DNA from: Aerococcus viridans
GTDB taxonomy: Bacteria; Bacillota; Bacilli; Lactobacillales; Aerococcaceae
Direction of reading: 5' to 3'
Length of the DNA: 64,000 bases
Assembly: GCF_002871935.1 (NCBI RefSeq)
Contig: NZ_PNHQ01000009.1
Span: 1-64,000, forward strand
The number at the start of each line of letters is the position of its first letter. The first letter of the stretch is position 1. Below the pieces are notes generated by a model that saw nothing but the letters and a program-made list of their open reading frames with translations, had not been told where the DNA came from and ran no database searches. Both the position numbers and the translations under genes were made by a program. Of the stretch, positions 56,303-64,000 are shown one piece after another.

Positions 56303-57496
56303 ATGAATGAAAGATTTTGGAAAATATTGTCTCGTGTCCTCATTGTAATATTAGGATCTTCAATAGGTTATTATGTATTACCGTTACTTTGGGATATGAT
56401 GAATATCAATATACGCTTTTTCTATTATCCATTGTTTAACATCGTACTTGGTGCAATTATTCTTTTTCTTATTTACGGATTAACACAGCCTTTATTGATG
56501 CGTTTTATTCGCAATGTCGAACGTGACTTGCGTCAGTTATCGATCGAAAAGGTTTTAGTTTCTGCAGTAGGTGTTATTATTGGACTAGTTTTAGCTTGGT
56601 TAATCAACATTCCTTTAGTGGCGATTGGTTGGCCATTCATTTCAAATATCTTACCCATTGTCTTAACGATTGTTTTAGGGGTGTTAGGTTTTTATCTCTT
56701 CTCTAATAAGAGTGCTGAGATTATGGAGATGCTTACCCGTTTTCCGCAAGTGAGACGTAGTGAAGCAACGGATACGACTATTACTGAAGATACACAGTCA
56801 GATAAGGAAGTGCAGGAAAGTGACGTATCAACTCACTCAGAAGGCCATGATATGTATACGGATGCCTTACTATCACTTAGACAAGCTGCGGATAAGGCTT
56901 ACCAGCCCTATAAGATTTTAGATACATCAGTGATTATTGATGGGCGGATTCTAGATGTCTTAAAAGCAGGCTTTATCGAGGGTGTGATAGTAGTCCCCAA
57001 TTTTGTCTTGAAAGAATTGCAATACATTGCGGACCAAGCAGATGCATTGAAACGGGTTCGTGGTCGTCGTGGTTTGGATATTTTAAATCAAATTCAAGAC
57101 TTAGATGATGTGGTTGTAGATTTTTATGCCGGAGACTTCGATGATGAATCGGAAGTAGACTTAAAATTATTGCGTCTAGCTAAGTTAGTCGATGGTGTTG
57201 TGGTAACAAATGATTATAACTTGAATAAAGTGAGTCAATTTCACAAGATTAAAGTATTAAACATTAATGAGTTAGCGAATGCATTGAAATCTGTTGTGAT
57301 TCCTGGGGAGACGATTTCCGTACATATCGTAAAAGCTGGTACAGAGCGTCAACAAGGCGTAGCCTACATGGACGACGGTACAATGATTGTCGTTGAAGAA
57401 GGCAAGCATCATATTGATGAGACCCTTTCAGTAGAGATTACTTCAGCGATTCAAACCAATGCAGGACGCATGGTCTTTGCCAAAATAGCGGACTAG
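56303..57496 (+). CDS. yacL: Membrane PIN/TRAM-domain protein (YacL type)
   Basis: A 397-residue protein with four N-terminal transmembrane helices, a cytoplasmic PIN ribonuclease domain (KILDTSVIIDGRILDVLKAGFIEG from about residue 205; acidic residues include D and E of the nuclease centre) and a C-terminal TRAM RNA-binding domain ending ITSAIQTNAGRMVFAKI. Members are near-universal in Firmicutes next to radA and are believed to be RNases. ATG 56303 with AGGGGG nine bases upstream is chosen. A TATACT -10 lies near 56235. Confidence 0.9.
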   Translation: MNERFWKILSRVLIVILGSSIGYYVLPLLWDMMNINIRFFYYPLFNIVLGAIILFLIYGLTQPLLMRFIRNVERDLRQLSIEKVLVSAVGVIIGLVLAWLINIPLVAIGWPFISNILPIVLTIVLGVLGFYLFSNKSAEIMEMLTRFPQVRRSEATDTTITEDTQSDKEVQESDVSTHSEGHDMYTDALLSLRQAADKAYQPYKILDTSVIIDGRILDVLKAGFIEGVIVVPNFVLKELQYIADQADALKRVRGRRGLDILNQIQDLDDVVVDFYAGDFDDESEVDLKLLRLAKLVDGVVVTNDYNLNKVSQFHKIKVLNINELANALKSVVIPGETISVHIVKAGTERQQGVAYMDDGTMIVVEEGKHHIDETLSVEITSAIQTNAGRMVFAKIAD

Positions 57497-57519
57497 ATAT
57501 ATAATTATAATGATGGAAA

Positions 57520-57548
57520 ATTAGGTTGGTATGCTTACCAGCCTATTT
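57520..57548 (+). terminator. Intrinsic terminator between yacL and gltX
   Basis: TTAGGTTGGTA pairs with TACCAGCCTA (one G-T), followed by TTTT. A TATAAT-like segment around 57500-57510 before it may mark the gltX promoter, making this a leader hairpin instead. Confidence 0.7.
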
Positions 57549-57583
57549 TGATTGAAAAGCTTAAGATAAAAGGAGAAATCAAC

Positions 57584-59059
57584 ATGTCAGATAAAGTCCG
57601 CGTACGCTATGCGCCAAGTCCAACTGGCCATTTACATATTGGGAATGCTCGTACCGCCTTGTTTAATTATTTATTCGCTCGTCACAACGACGGGGAATTT
57701 ATTATTCGTATTGAAGATACTGATACTAAACGAAATCTTGAGGACGGAGAAAGATCTCAACTTGAAAACCTACATTGGTTGGGTATTGAGTGGGATGAAG
57801 GTCCAGATAAGCCAGGTGAATTTGGTCCTTACCGTCAATCTGAACGTAAAGATATCTATGACCGTTACCTAACAGAATTACTAGACAAGGGTTTAGCTTA
57901 CTTTGCATTTGATACACCTGAGGAAATCGAAGCAGAACATGAAGCGCAAGTCGCAAATGGCGAAACACCGCGTTACATTGGTAAATGGCGCGACAAATCA
58001 CAGGAAGAAATCGATGCAGCACGTGCAGAAGGCCGTCCAGAAACAATCCGTTTCCGCGTACCTGACAACACAACCTACACCTTTGATGACATGGTAAAAG
58101 GGGAAATCTCTTTCGAATCAGCAGCTATTTCAGGTGACTTTGTTATCCGTAAACAAGATGGTATGCCTACATACAACTTCGCCGTTGTTGTGGATGACCA
58201 TTTGATGGAAATTACACACGTATTGCGTGGTGACGACCATATTGCGAATACACCAAAACAATTAATGATTTACGATGCCTTAGGATTTGAACGACCAACA
58301 TTCGGTCACATGACTTTAATCGTAAATGCTGAAACAGGTAAAAAACTATCTAAACGTGACGGGTCAATTTTACAATTTATTGAACAATACCGTGACCTAG
58401 GCTATCTACCTGACGCAATGTTTAACTTTATCACTTTATTAGGTTGGTCTCCAAAGGGCGAAGAAGAAATCTTTTCACATGATGAATTAATTGAAATCTT
58501 CGATACTGACCGTCTAAGTAAGTCACCAGCAGCCTTTGACAACAAAAAACTAGAATGGATCAATAACCGTTACATGAAAGCAGCAGATGCTGAAGACGTA
58601 GCGAAATTAGCGATTGATCACTTACAAAGAGCAGGCCGTGTATCTGAAACATCAACAGCAGAAGAACGCGCATGGACTGAAAAATTGGTTTCATTATATA
58701 AAGATGAAATGTCATATGCAGCTGAAATCGTTGAATTATCAGATATGTTCTTCCAAGATGAATTACATATTGCAGATGATGCGAAAGCAGTATTAGCTGG
58801 TGATGGTGTAGCGGATGTCTTAAAAGCCTTCCAAGCGAAATTAGCTGAAATTCCAGCTGATGACTTTAAAGAAGAAAATATTATGGCAGCAATCAAAGCT
58901 GTTCAAAAAGAAACTGGCGTAAAAGGTAAAAACTTATATATGCCAATCCGTGTAGCCACTTCAGGTGAACAACACGGACCTTCAATTGGTTTAACAATTG
59001 AAGTCTTGGGTAAAGAAAAAGTAGCCCACCACTTAGACCAAGCACTAGCAAGTCTATAA
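57584..59059 (+). CDS. gltX: Glutamyl-tRNA synthetase
   Basis: A 491-residue class I aminoacyl-tRNA synthetase charging tRNA-Glu, and probably tRNA-Gln in the indirect pathway. The HIGH motif is HIGN (in [17 protein letters not shown]), and the KMSKS motif is KLSKRDG (about residue 254). The ATG at 57584 follows AAAGGAG; the open frame starts 12 codons earlier at a TTG inside the upstream hairpin. It has a terminator directly after it. Confidence 0.95.
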   Translation: MSDKVRVRYAPSPTGHLHIGNARTALFNYLFARHNDGEFIIRIEDTDTKRNLEDGERSQLENLHWLGIEWDEGPDKPGEFGPYRQSERKDIYDRYLTELLDKGLAYFAFDTPEEIEAEHEAQVANGETPRYIGKWRDKSQEEIDAARAEGRPETIRFRVPDNTTYTFDDMVKGEISFESAAISGDFVIRKQDGMPTYNFAVVVDDHLMEITHVLRGDDHIANTPKQLMIYDALGFERPTFGHMTLIVNAETGKKLSKRDGSILQFIEQYRDLGYLPDAMFNFITLLGWSPKGEEEIFSHDELIEIFDTDRLSKSPAAFDNKKLEWINNRYMKAADAEDVAKLAIDHLQRAGRVSETSTAEERAWTEKLVSLYKDEMSYAAEIVELSDMFFQDELHIADDAKAVLAGDGVADVLKAFQAKLAEIPADDFKEENIMAAIKAVQKETGVKGKNLYMPIRVATSGEQHGPSIGLTIEVLGKEKVAHHLDQALASL

Positions 59060-59076
59060 TCAAATATGTAATCTTT

Positions 59077-59108
59077 CCTATCTAAGCGTAAGCTTGGATA
59101 GGTTTTTT
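59077..59108 (+). terminator. Intrinsic terminator after gltX
   Basis: CCTATC/GATAGG with inner AAGC/GCTT, followed by TTTTTT, 17 bp after the gltX stop. From 59109 to 59314 no further feature is seen. Confidence 0.85.
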
Positions 59109-59314
59109 ATTTTAACGGTATAAAAAGATATGTATAACTTAATAGTTAACGAAAAGTTATCAGTAAATACAAAAATCGCTTACATTTTATCGAAAGTCAT
59201 CATTGTATTTATGTATAGAAAATATAAAATGTTTAAAAACCCCTAATTTATCATCTTCTATAAAAATTAGAAGATACAATTTGTTATTTCTTTTATGAAA
59301 CTTGTGAATAAGGA

Positions 59315-59404
59315 TTGATAATAGTTCATCTCCACCCCTATACTATGACTAGATTAAACACAATATATAGAGTTAAAAAATAAACAGAACACAATTTATT
59401 GTGT
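59315..59404 (+). promoter_or_regulatory. Promoter and paired NrdR boxes of nrdHIEF
   Basis: TTGATA (59315-59320), an 18-bp spacer and TATACT (59339-59344). Two NrdR boxes follow: ACACAATATATAGAGT (59358-59373) and the perfectly palindromic ACACAATTTATTGTGT (59389-59404). Their starts are 31 bp apart, about three helical turns, as usual for NrdR pairs, and they cover the probable transcription start. NrdR with ATP/dATP bound would repress the reductase genes. Confidence 0.88.
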
Positions 59405-59433
59405 TTTTTAATAAAAAGCGAGGAGTAATGACC

Positions 59434-59673
59434 ATGACAATCACAGTTTATTCAAAGAGTGGCTGCCCACAATGTGTATTTGCTAAGAAATACCTTGAAG
59501 CTAAAGAGATTCCTTTTGAAGAGAAACGCGTAGATCTAGAGGACGTGTATCTAGATGAAGTAAAAGAATTAGGTTATTTGTCTTTACCAGTAATTGCAGA
59601 CTCAACAGGAAACCATTTCAATGGTTATGTACCTGAAAAGATGGAAGCTTTGGTGGCAACATGGCAAGCATAG
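59434..59673 (+). CDS. nrdH: Glutaredoxin-like protein NrdH
   Basis: A 79-residue redoxin that delivers electrons to the class Ib ribonucleotide reductase. The active site is CPQC (in YSKSGCPQCVFAKKYL), and the C-terminal NGYVPEKMEAL fits NrdH. ATG 59434 is chosen with AGGAG eight bases upstream; an ATG two codons earlier is too near. It overlaps nrdI by 13 bp. Confidence 0.92.
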   Translation: MTITVYSKSGCPQCVFAKKYLEAKEIPFEEKRVDLEDVYLDEVKELGYLSLPVIADSTGNHFNGYVPEKMEALVATWQA

Positions 59674-60065
59674 TTTATTATTCATTAACGGGTCAAACCA
59701 GACGTTTTATCAATAAAGTTCAAGGATTCGATACTTATGAGATTTCATCCGCAGTAGCACCGGTGACGATGACTGAGCCGTTTATTATGGTGATGCCATC
59801 ATATGAAAGTCATGTGTATGGTGACGTGATTGAAACAGCTGAGGAATTTTTAGAATGGGCAGATAATGCCAGTCTATGCAAGGGCTTTTTTGGTGGGGGC
59901 AACCGCAATTTTGCCCAATTATTCTGTGTAACAGTAAAGGAATTATCTGCTGAGTTCGATATTCCTGTCTTACATGGATTTGAATTCCAAGGGTCTGCTT
60001 ATGACGTGGCTAAGTTAACAGAGGAGTTAGAGAAAATTGACAGATACCAAGAAATTAGAAATTGA
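59661..60065 (+). CDS. nrdI: Flavodoxin-like protein NrdI
   Basis: A 134-residue FMN protein that provides the oxidant for assembling the dimanganese-tyrosyl cofactor of NrdF. VYYSLTGQTRRFINKV is the FMN phosphate loop, and GFFGGGNRNFAQLFC the second flavin loop. It overlaps nrdH upstream and nrdE downstream (by 29 bp), showing tight translational coupling within nrdHIEF. Confidence 0.93.
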   Translation: MASIVYYSLTGQTRRFINKVQGFDTYEISSAVAPVTMTEPFIMVMPSYESHVYGDVIETAEEFLEWADNASLCKGFFGGGNRNFAQLFCVTVKELSAEFDIPVLHGFEFQGSAYDVAKLTEELEKIDRYQEIRN

Positions 60066-62235
60066 AAATACGAAAGATATTACTTACTTTAAGCTTAATA
60101 ATATGGTAAATATTCCAACTGCTGACAAGCAAATCCAATTAAATAAAGACCGCGAAGCAGTGAGAGCTTATTTCTTAGAATATGTGAACCCAAATACGGT
60201 TTTCTTCCACACATTAGAAGAAAAATTACAGTATTTAGTAGATAACGATTATATAGAAGAAGATTTCTTAAATAAGTACGCTTTCGATTTCATCCAATCC
60301 TTGTTTGATCATTTGTATGAGTATAAATTCCGCTTTAAGAGCTTTATGGGTGCTTATAAGTTTTATACGCAATATGCTCTAAAAACCAATGATAACAAAC
60401 GCTTTTTAGAAAGATATGAAGATCGTATTGCATTTACTGCTTTGTATTTAGCAGATGGTGACGAAGATTTAGCTTGGCATATTGCTGAAGAGCATATTGA
60501 ACATCGATTGCAAATGGCTACACCTACCTTCTTGAATGCAGGTAAGAAGCGTCGCGGTGAGATGGTTTCTTGTTTCTTAATTGATGTCCAAGATAATATG
60601 GAGTCAATTGGTCGGGCAGTGAATTCCTCTCTACAACTCTCTAAACGTGGTGGTGGTGTAGGTGTAAACTTGAGTAACCTACGTGAAGCCGGTGCAGCAA
60701 TTAAAGGTATTGAAAATGCTGGTTCAGGTGTTGTGCCAGTAATGAAGCTATTAGAAGACGCCTTTTCTTATGCTAACCAGTTGGGCCAACGAAATGGTGC
60801 AGGAGTTGTTTATTTAAACGCCTTCCATCCGGATGTGTATGAGTTCTTATCTACGAAAAAAGAAAATGCCGATGAGAAAATTCGTGTAAAGACCTTATCG
60901 TTAGGATTAGTGGTGCCAGATAAGTACTATGAATTATTGAAAACCAATGAACCAATGTACTTATTTAGTCCATACGATGTGGAACGTATTTATGGTCAAC
61001 CATTTGGTTATGTCAATATTACGGAACATTATGAAGATATGGTTGCTAATAAGGACATTAAGAAATATAAAATCAATGCACGTGAGTTAGAACAAGAAAT
61101 TTCGCGTCTACAACAAGAATCTGGCTATCCATATATCATGAATGTGGATACAGCGAATAAGGAAAACCCGGTTAACGGAAGAATTACTATGTCTAACTTA
61201 TGTTCTGAAATCATGCAAGTACAAAAGCCATCTATTCTAAATGAAGACTTAACTTATAAAGAAGTTGGTATGGATATTTCTTGTAACTTAGCTTCAACCA
61301 ATATTACTGAAATGTTAAAAGCGCATAACTTTGAGCAAGCTGTGGATACCGCTGTACGTGCTTTAACGGCTGTTTCTGATATGACATCAATCCAAGCTGT
61401 ACCAAGTGTTGAACGTGGAAACGCAGCCTATAACGCTATCGGATTGGGCGCGATGGGATTACACACAGCGCTTGCTACCAATCAAATTCATTATGGGTCA
61501 AAAGAAGCGCTAGAGTTAACGGATGCTTACTTTATGGCATTACGTTATTACGCTTTGAAAACTTCAAACCAAATGGCAAAAGAGCGTGGAGAAAGCTTCT
61601 TTGAATTTGACCAATCAGCTTATGCCGATGGTTCTTACATTCGTGAGCGTTACATTGACAACCAAAAACCGTTCGTCTTCAAATCTGAGAAGGTAGCTAA
61701 ATTATTCGAACATATCCACATCCCAACACCGGATGATTGGGCGGCATTAAACCAAGCAATCATGGCGGATGGACTATATAATGCTTACCTATTAACAGTT
61801 GCACCAACAGGTTCGATTTCATACATCAACGAAGCATCGTCATCCATTCATCCAATTGTGCATTTAATTGAAAACCGTCAAGAAACAAATATTGGTTCAA
61901 TGTTCTATCCAGCACCATACTTGGATAATGATACGATCGAATATTACAAATCTGCTTACGAAACGGATATGCGTCAAGTCATCGATACTTATGCAACAGC
62001 ACAAAAACATATTGATCAAGGGATGTCCTTGACCTTGTTTATGCAATCCACTATCCCACAAGGTTTATATGAATGGAAGAATGGGAATACGGACAAGATG
62101 ACTACCCGTGACCTTAACCGCTTGCGTAATTATGCTTGGTCAAAAGGAATTAAATCGATTTACTATGTGCGGACTTATACAAATGACTTCGATAAAGAAA
62201 TTGGCGTAAACCAATGTGAATCATGTGTGATTTAA
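60037..62235 (+). CDS. nrdE: Class Ib ribonucleotide reductase large subunit NrdE
   Basis: A 732-residue catalytic subunit reducing ribonucleoside diphosphates. Active-site cysteines are in GEMVSCFL and NLCSEIM; ATPTFLNAGKKRRGE and APTGSISYINEASSSIHPI are conserved; the C-terminal CESCVI holds the mobile redox pair. It lacks the long ATP-cone of class Ia. The start is TTG at 60037, inside nrdI, with GAGGAG ten bases upstream; no suitable ATG is nearby. Confidence 0.95.
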   Translation: MTDTKKLEIENTKDITYFKLNNMVNIPTADKQIQLNKDREAVRAYFLEYVNPNTVFFHTLEEKLQYLVDNDYIEEDFLNKYAFDFIQSLFDHLYEYKFRFKSFMGAYKFYTQYALKTNDNKRFLERYEDRIAFTALYLADGDEDLAWHIAEEHIEHRLQMATPTFLNAGKKRRGEMVSCFLIDVQDNMESIGRAVNSSLQLSKRGGGVGVNLSNLREAGAAIKGIENAGSGVVPVMKLLEDAFSYANQLGQRNGAGVVYLNAFHPDVYEFLSTKKENADEKIRVKTLSLGLVVPDKYYELLKTNEPMYLFSPYDVERIYGQPFGYVNITEHYEDMVANKDIKKYKINARELEQEISRLQQESGYPYIMNVDTANKENPVNGRITMSNLCSEIMQVQKPSILNEDLTYKEVGMDISCNLASTNITEMLKAHNFEQAVDTAVRALTAVSDMTSIQAVPSVERGNAAYNAIGLGAMGLHTALATNQIHYGSKEALELTDAYFMALRYYALKTSNQMAKERGESFFEFDQSAYADGSYIRERYIDNQKPFVFKSEKVAKLFEHIHIPTPDDWAALNQAIMADGLYNAYLLTVAPTGSISYINEASSSIHPIVHLIENRQETNIGSMFYPAPYLDNDTIEYYKSAYETDMRQVIDTYATAQKHIDQGMSLTLFMQSTIPQGLYEWKNGNTDKMTTRDLNRLRNYAWSKGIKSIYYVRTYTNDFDKEIGVNQCESCVI

Positions 62236-62260
62236 CACGTAAACGAGAGGAAAATGAGTA

Positions 62261-63277
62261 ATGACACAAAAAGATAAAAAATACTTTAACCAAATTTTGG
62301 GTGGAGAGCCAACAAATGATCATGTTTTATACTATAAATCAATTGATTGGAACCGCATAGAAGATGCGATTGATAAGTCAACTTGGGAAAAATTGACTTC
62401 GCAATTTTGGTTGGATACACGTATTCCGGTATCAAATGACCGTGATGATTGGCGAATCTTAACGGACGAAGAGCGAGATGTAGTTAACAAAGCTTTTGCT
62501 GGTTTAACAGCTTTAGATACTTTACAGTCTGAAGAAGGGGCAAACGTGATGCGTGATGCTATTCGGACACAGCACGAAGAAGCTGTGTTGAATAATATCC
62601 TATTTATGGAGTCAGTGCATGCTAAATCTTATTCAACAATTTTTATATCATTGAATACGACTCGTGAAATTGATGAGATTTTCGAATGGGCTAATAATAA
62701 CGAATATCTTCAATACAAGGCGCGCCGCATTAACGAAATTTACCAAAATGGAACTGGTCTACAACAAAAAATTGCTAGCGTATTCCTAGAAACTTACTTA
62801 TTCTACTCTGGATTTTATGCGCCACTTTGGTATTTAGGTAACAATAAACTAGAGAATGTTGCTGAAATTATCAAGTTGATTATTCGTGACGAATCTGTTC
62901 ACGGTACTTACCTAGGTTATAAATTCCAGTTAGGCTACAACCAACTTTCAACAAATGAACAAAATGAATTAAAAGACTGGATGTACGAACTGCTATTTGA
63001 CTTAATGGAAAATGAAGAGAAATATACCGAGGAAATCTATACACAAGTAGGTTGGACGAAAGATGTCAAGACCTTTGTGCATTACAATGCCAATAAAGCT
63101 TTACAAAATTTAGGATTTGAACCTTTCTATCCAGATGGTACAGCAGAAAATGTTAACCCAATTGTGATGAATGGGATCTCAACAGATTCAAGTAACCATG
63201 ACTTCTTCTCCCAAGTAGGCAATTCATACTTGATGGGTGAATCAGAAGCGATGGAAGAGGACGACTACGATTTCTAA
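62261..63277 (+). CDS. nrdF: Class Ib ribonucleotide reductase small subunit NrdF
   Basis: A 338-residue radical-generating subunit. Metal ligands are visible in LDTLQSEEGANVM (Glu), ESVHAKSYSTIF (Glu, His) and RDESVHGTYLGYKFQ (Glu, His); the radical Tyr is in the HAKSYS-type segment region. The C-terminus ends in acidic residues (EEDDYDF) for docking with NrdE. GAGAGG lies upstream. It is last in nrdHIEF and followed by a terminator. Confidence 0.95.
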   Translation: MTQKDKKYFNQILGGEPTNDHVLYYKSIDWNRIEDAIDKSTWEKLTSQFWLDTRIPVSNDRDDWRILTDEERDVVNKAFAGLTALDTLQSEEGANVMRDAIRTQHEEAVLNNILFMESVHAKSYSTIFISLNTTREIDEIFEWANNNEYLQYKARRINEIYQNGTGLQQKIASVFLETYLFYSGFYAPLWYLGNNKLENVAEIIKLIIRDESVHGTYLGYKFQLGYNQLSTNEQNELKDWMYELLFDLMENEEKYTEEIYTQVGWTKDVKTFVHYNANKALQNLGFEPFYPDGTAENVNPIVMNGISTDSSNHDFFSQVGNSYLMGESEAMEEDDYDF

Positions 63278-63292
63278 TATCATTTTCACTAA

Positions 63293-63319
63293 AAAACTGG
63301 CGCTCAAGCCAGTTTTTTT
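63293..63319 (+). terminator. Intrinsic terminator after nrdF
   Basis: AAAACTGG and CCAGTTTT arms enclose an 8-base loop and run into a T-tract. Confidence 0.88.
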
Positions 63320-63380
63320 GGTGAAATAAAGTGTTTATTCAGATTAACCGGCCTCCATTAGAAATTATCCGTAGCTTCAC

Positions 63381-63420
63381 CGAACAATGCCTTGCAATTG
63401 AAATATATTGTTCGTACAAT
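63381..63420 (+). promoter_or_regulatory. xpt promoter with inverted PurR boxes
   Basis: CGAACAAT (63381-63388) and ATTGTTCG (63407-63414) are perfect inverted PurBox cores 18 bp apart. They flank and overlap the promoter TTGCAA (63392-63397), 17-bp spacer, TACAAT (63415-63420). This fits PurR control by PRPP and purines. No guanine riboswitch was seen, although xpt has one in Bacillus. Confidence 0.8.
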
Positions 63421-63451
63421 GGAAGTAACAAAAATAAAGGGGCTATTTATT

Positions 63452-64000
63452 ATGAACTATTTACAAAAACGTATTTTAAAAGACGGTCAAGTCATCGATG
63501 AAAAGATTTTAAAAATTGACTCATTCCTAAACCATCAAATTGATCCAAAAGTTATGCATGAAATCCAAAGCGATTTCTTTGATTACTTTAAATCACGTGA
63601 AATCACAAAAGTATTAACCATCGAAGCAAGTGGTATTGCACCTGCAATCATGGTAGCTGCACACTTCCAAGTACCGATGTTATTTGCGAAAAAATCTGAA
63701 CCATCAACACTTGCTGGACAAGATAAATTCTCAACATTAGTACATTCATTTACGAAGAATAAAACAAGCGAAATTATCATCTCAAAAGAATACTTAAATG
63801 AACATGATAAAGTATTAATCATTGACGATTTCTTAGCGAATGGTGAAGCAAGTCTAGGTTTAATTGATTTAGTGAAACAAGCTGGTGCTGAAGTCGTTGG
63901 TGTGGGTATTTGTGTAGAGAAATCATTCCAACCAGGACGTCAACGCTTAATTGATGCGGGAGTAGATGTTCATTCAGTTTGCCGTATTGCTTCATTAGCA
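63452..64000 (+). CDS. xpt: Xanthine phosphoribosyltransferase (partial, runs off the window)
   Basis: The first 183 codons of xanthine phosphoribosyltransferase, a purine salvage enzyme making XMP (full length about 190-195 residues). It begins MNYLQKRILKDGQVIDEKIL, and the PRPP-binding loop VLIIDDFLANGEAS is clear (about residue 127). The frame is open to the last base, so only about ten residues are missing. AAAGGGG lies before the ATG. In many Firmicutes a xanthine permease gene follows, which would be outside the window. Confidence 0.94.
   Translation, partial: MNYLQKRILKDGQVIDEKILKIDSFLNHQIDPKVMHEIQSDFFDYFKSREITKVLTIEASGIAPAIMVAAHFQVPMLFAKKSEPSTLAGQDKFSTLVHSFTKNKTSEIIISKEYLNEHDKVLIIDDFLANGEASLGLIDLVKQAGAEVVGVGICVEKSFQPGRQRLIDAGVDVHSVCRIASLA

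Overview
This is about 64 kb of AT-rich chromosomal DNA from a low-GC Gram-positive bacterium of the order Lactobacillales. The housekeeping proteins and gene orders (gdpP-rplI-dnaB-purA, dut-radA-PIN/TRAM-gltX, a ManLMN-type mannose PTS with DUF956, DhaM-DhaK-DhaL, CopZ/CopA and CopB, class Ib nrdHIEF) fit Aerococcus or a close relative best. That genus call is inference from protein and gene-order resemblance. Nothing in the window (such as 16S rRNA) settles it.

Layout. 1-4.0 kb is a decayed restriction-modification zone: an hsdR pseudogene cut by a remnant insertion-sequence end, an intact small HTH regulator, a truncated type III-like adenine methyltransferase, and an ISLre2-family element with perfect 20-bp ends and a 51-bp perfect palindrome. 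4.0-9.4 kb holds gdpP, rplI, dnaB and purA. 9.4-12.4 kb is a copZ-copA locus behind a CopY-type cop box. 12.5-15.7 kb has an AraC regulator divergent from a creatininase-family amidohydrolase and a GPH sugar-type symporter. A tRNA-Lys(CTT) follows, then a TPP riboswitch driving ykoE-ykoD-ykoC, a tenA gene with a premature stop, and thiW (to 20.1 kb). 20-30 kb is mixed metabolism: a DJ-1/PfpI protein, a deoxynucleoside kinase, a split ThrE exporter, a lipoprotein hydrolase, a DUF2185 protein, lrgAB, ilvE, and a minus-strand operon of deoxynucleoside kinase, HD hydrolase and nucleoside deoxyribosyltransferase. 30.7-37.7 kb has copB behind a second cop box, dhaMKL, a MalY/PatB lyase and a CDF transporter. 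37.8-45.2 kb has glnR-dapL, a MetQ-type lipoprotein and the mannose PTS operon with manA. 45.2-54 kb has a FocA/NirC-type channel, a DUF985 cupin, pgeF, a large M16C protease, two unknown envelope proteins and a cytoplasmic alpha-amylase. 54-59 kb is dut-radA-PIN/TRAM-gltX. 59.4-63.3 kb is nrdHIEF, and xpt runs off the right edge.

Several loci are linked by shared regulatory DNA. Two unlinked copper loci (copZA and copB) carry the same TACAAATGTA operator, but no copY is present. NrdR-box pairs with 31-bp start-to-start spacing lie before nrdHIEF and also before the kinase/HD/deoxyribosyltransferase operon, suggesting joint control of de novo and salvage deoxynucleotide supply. Other sites are a GlnR box on the glnR-dapL promoter, PurR boxes on the xpt promoter, a cre site before dhaMKL, and two Rex-like repeats before the formate/nitrite channel gene.

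The least explained items are a 180-bp structured dispersed repeat present twice at convergent gene ends, the large palindrome in the ISLre2 element, the tenA nonsense codon inside an otherwise intact riboswitch-controlled operon, and a two-gene envelope protein unit of unknown function. I did not see a convincing wholly new defence or biosynthetic system.
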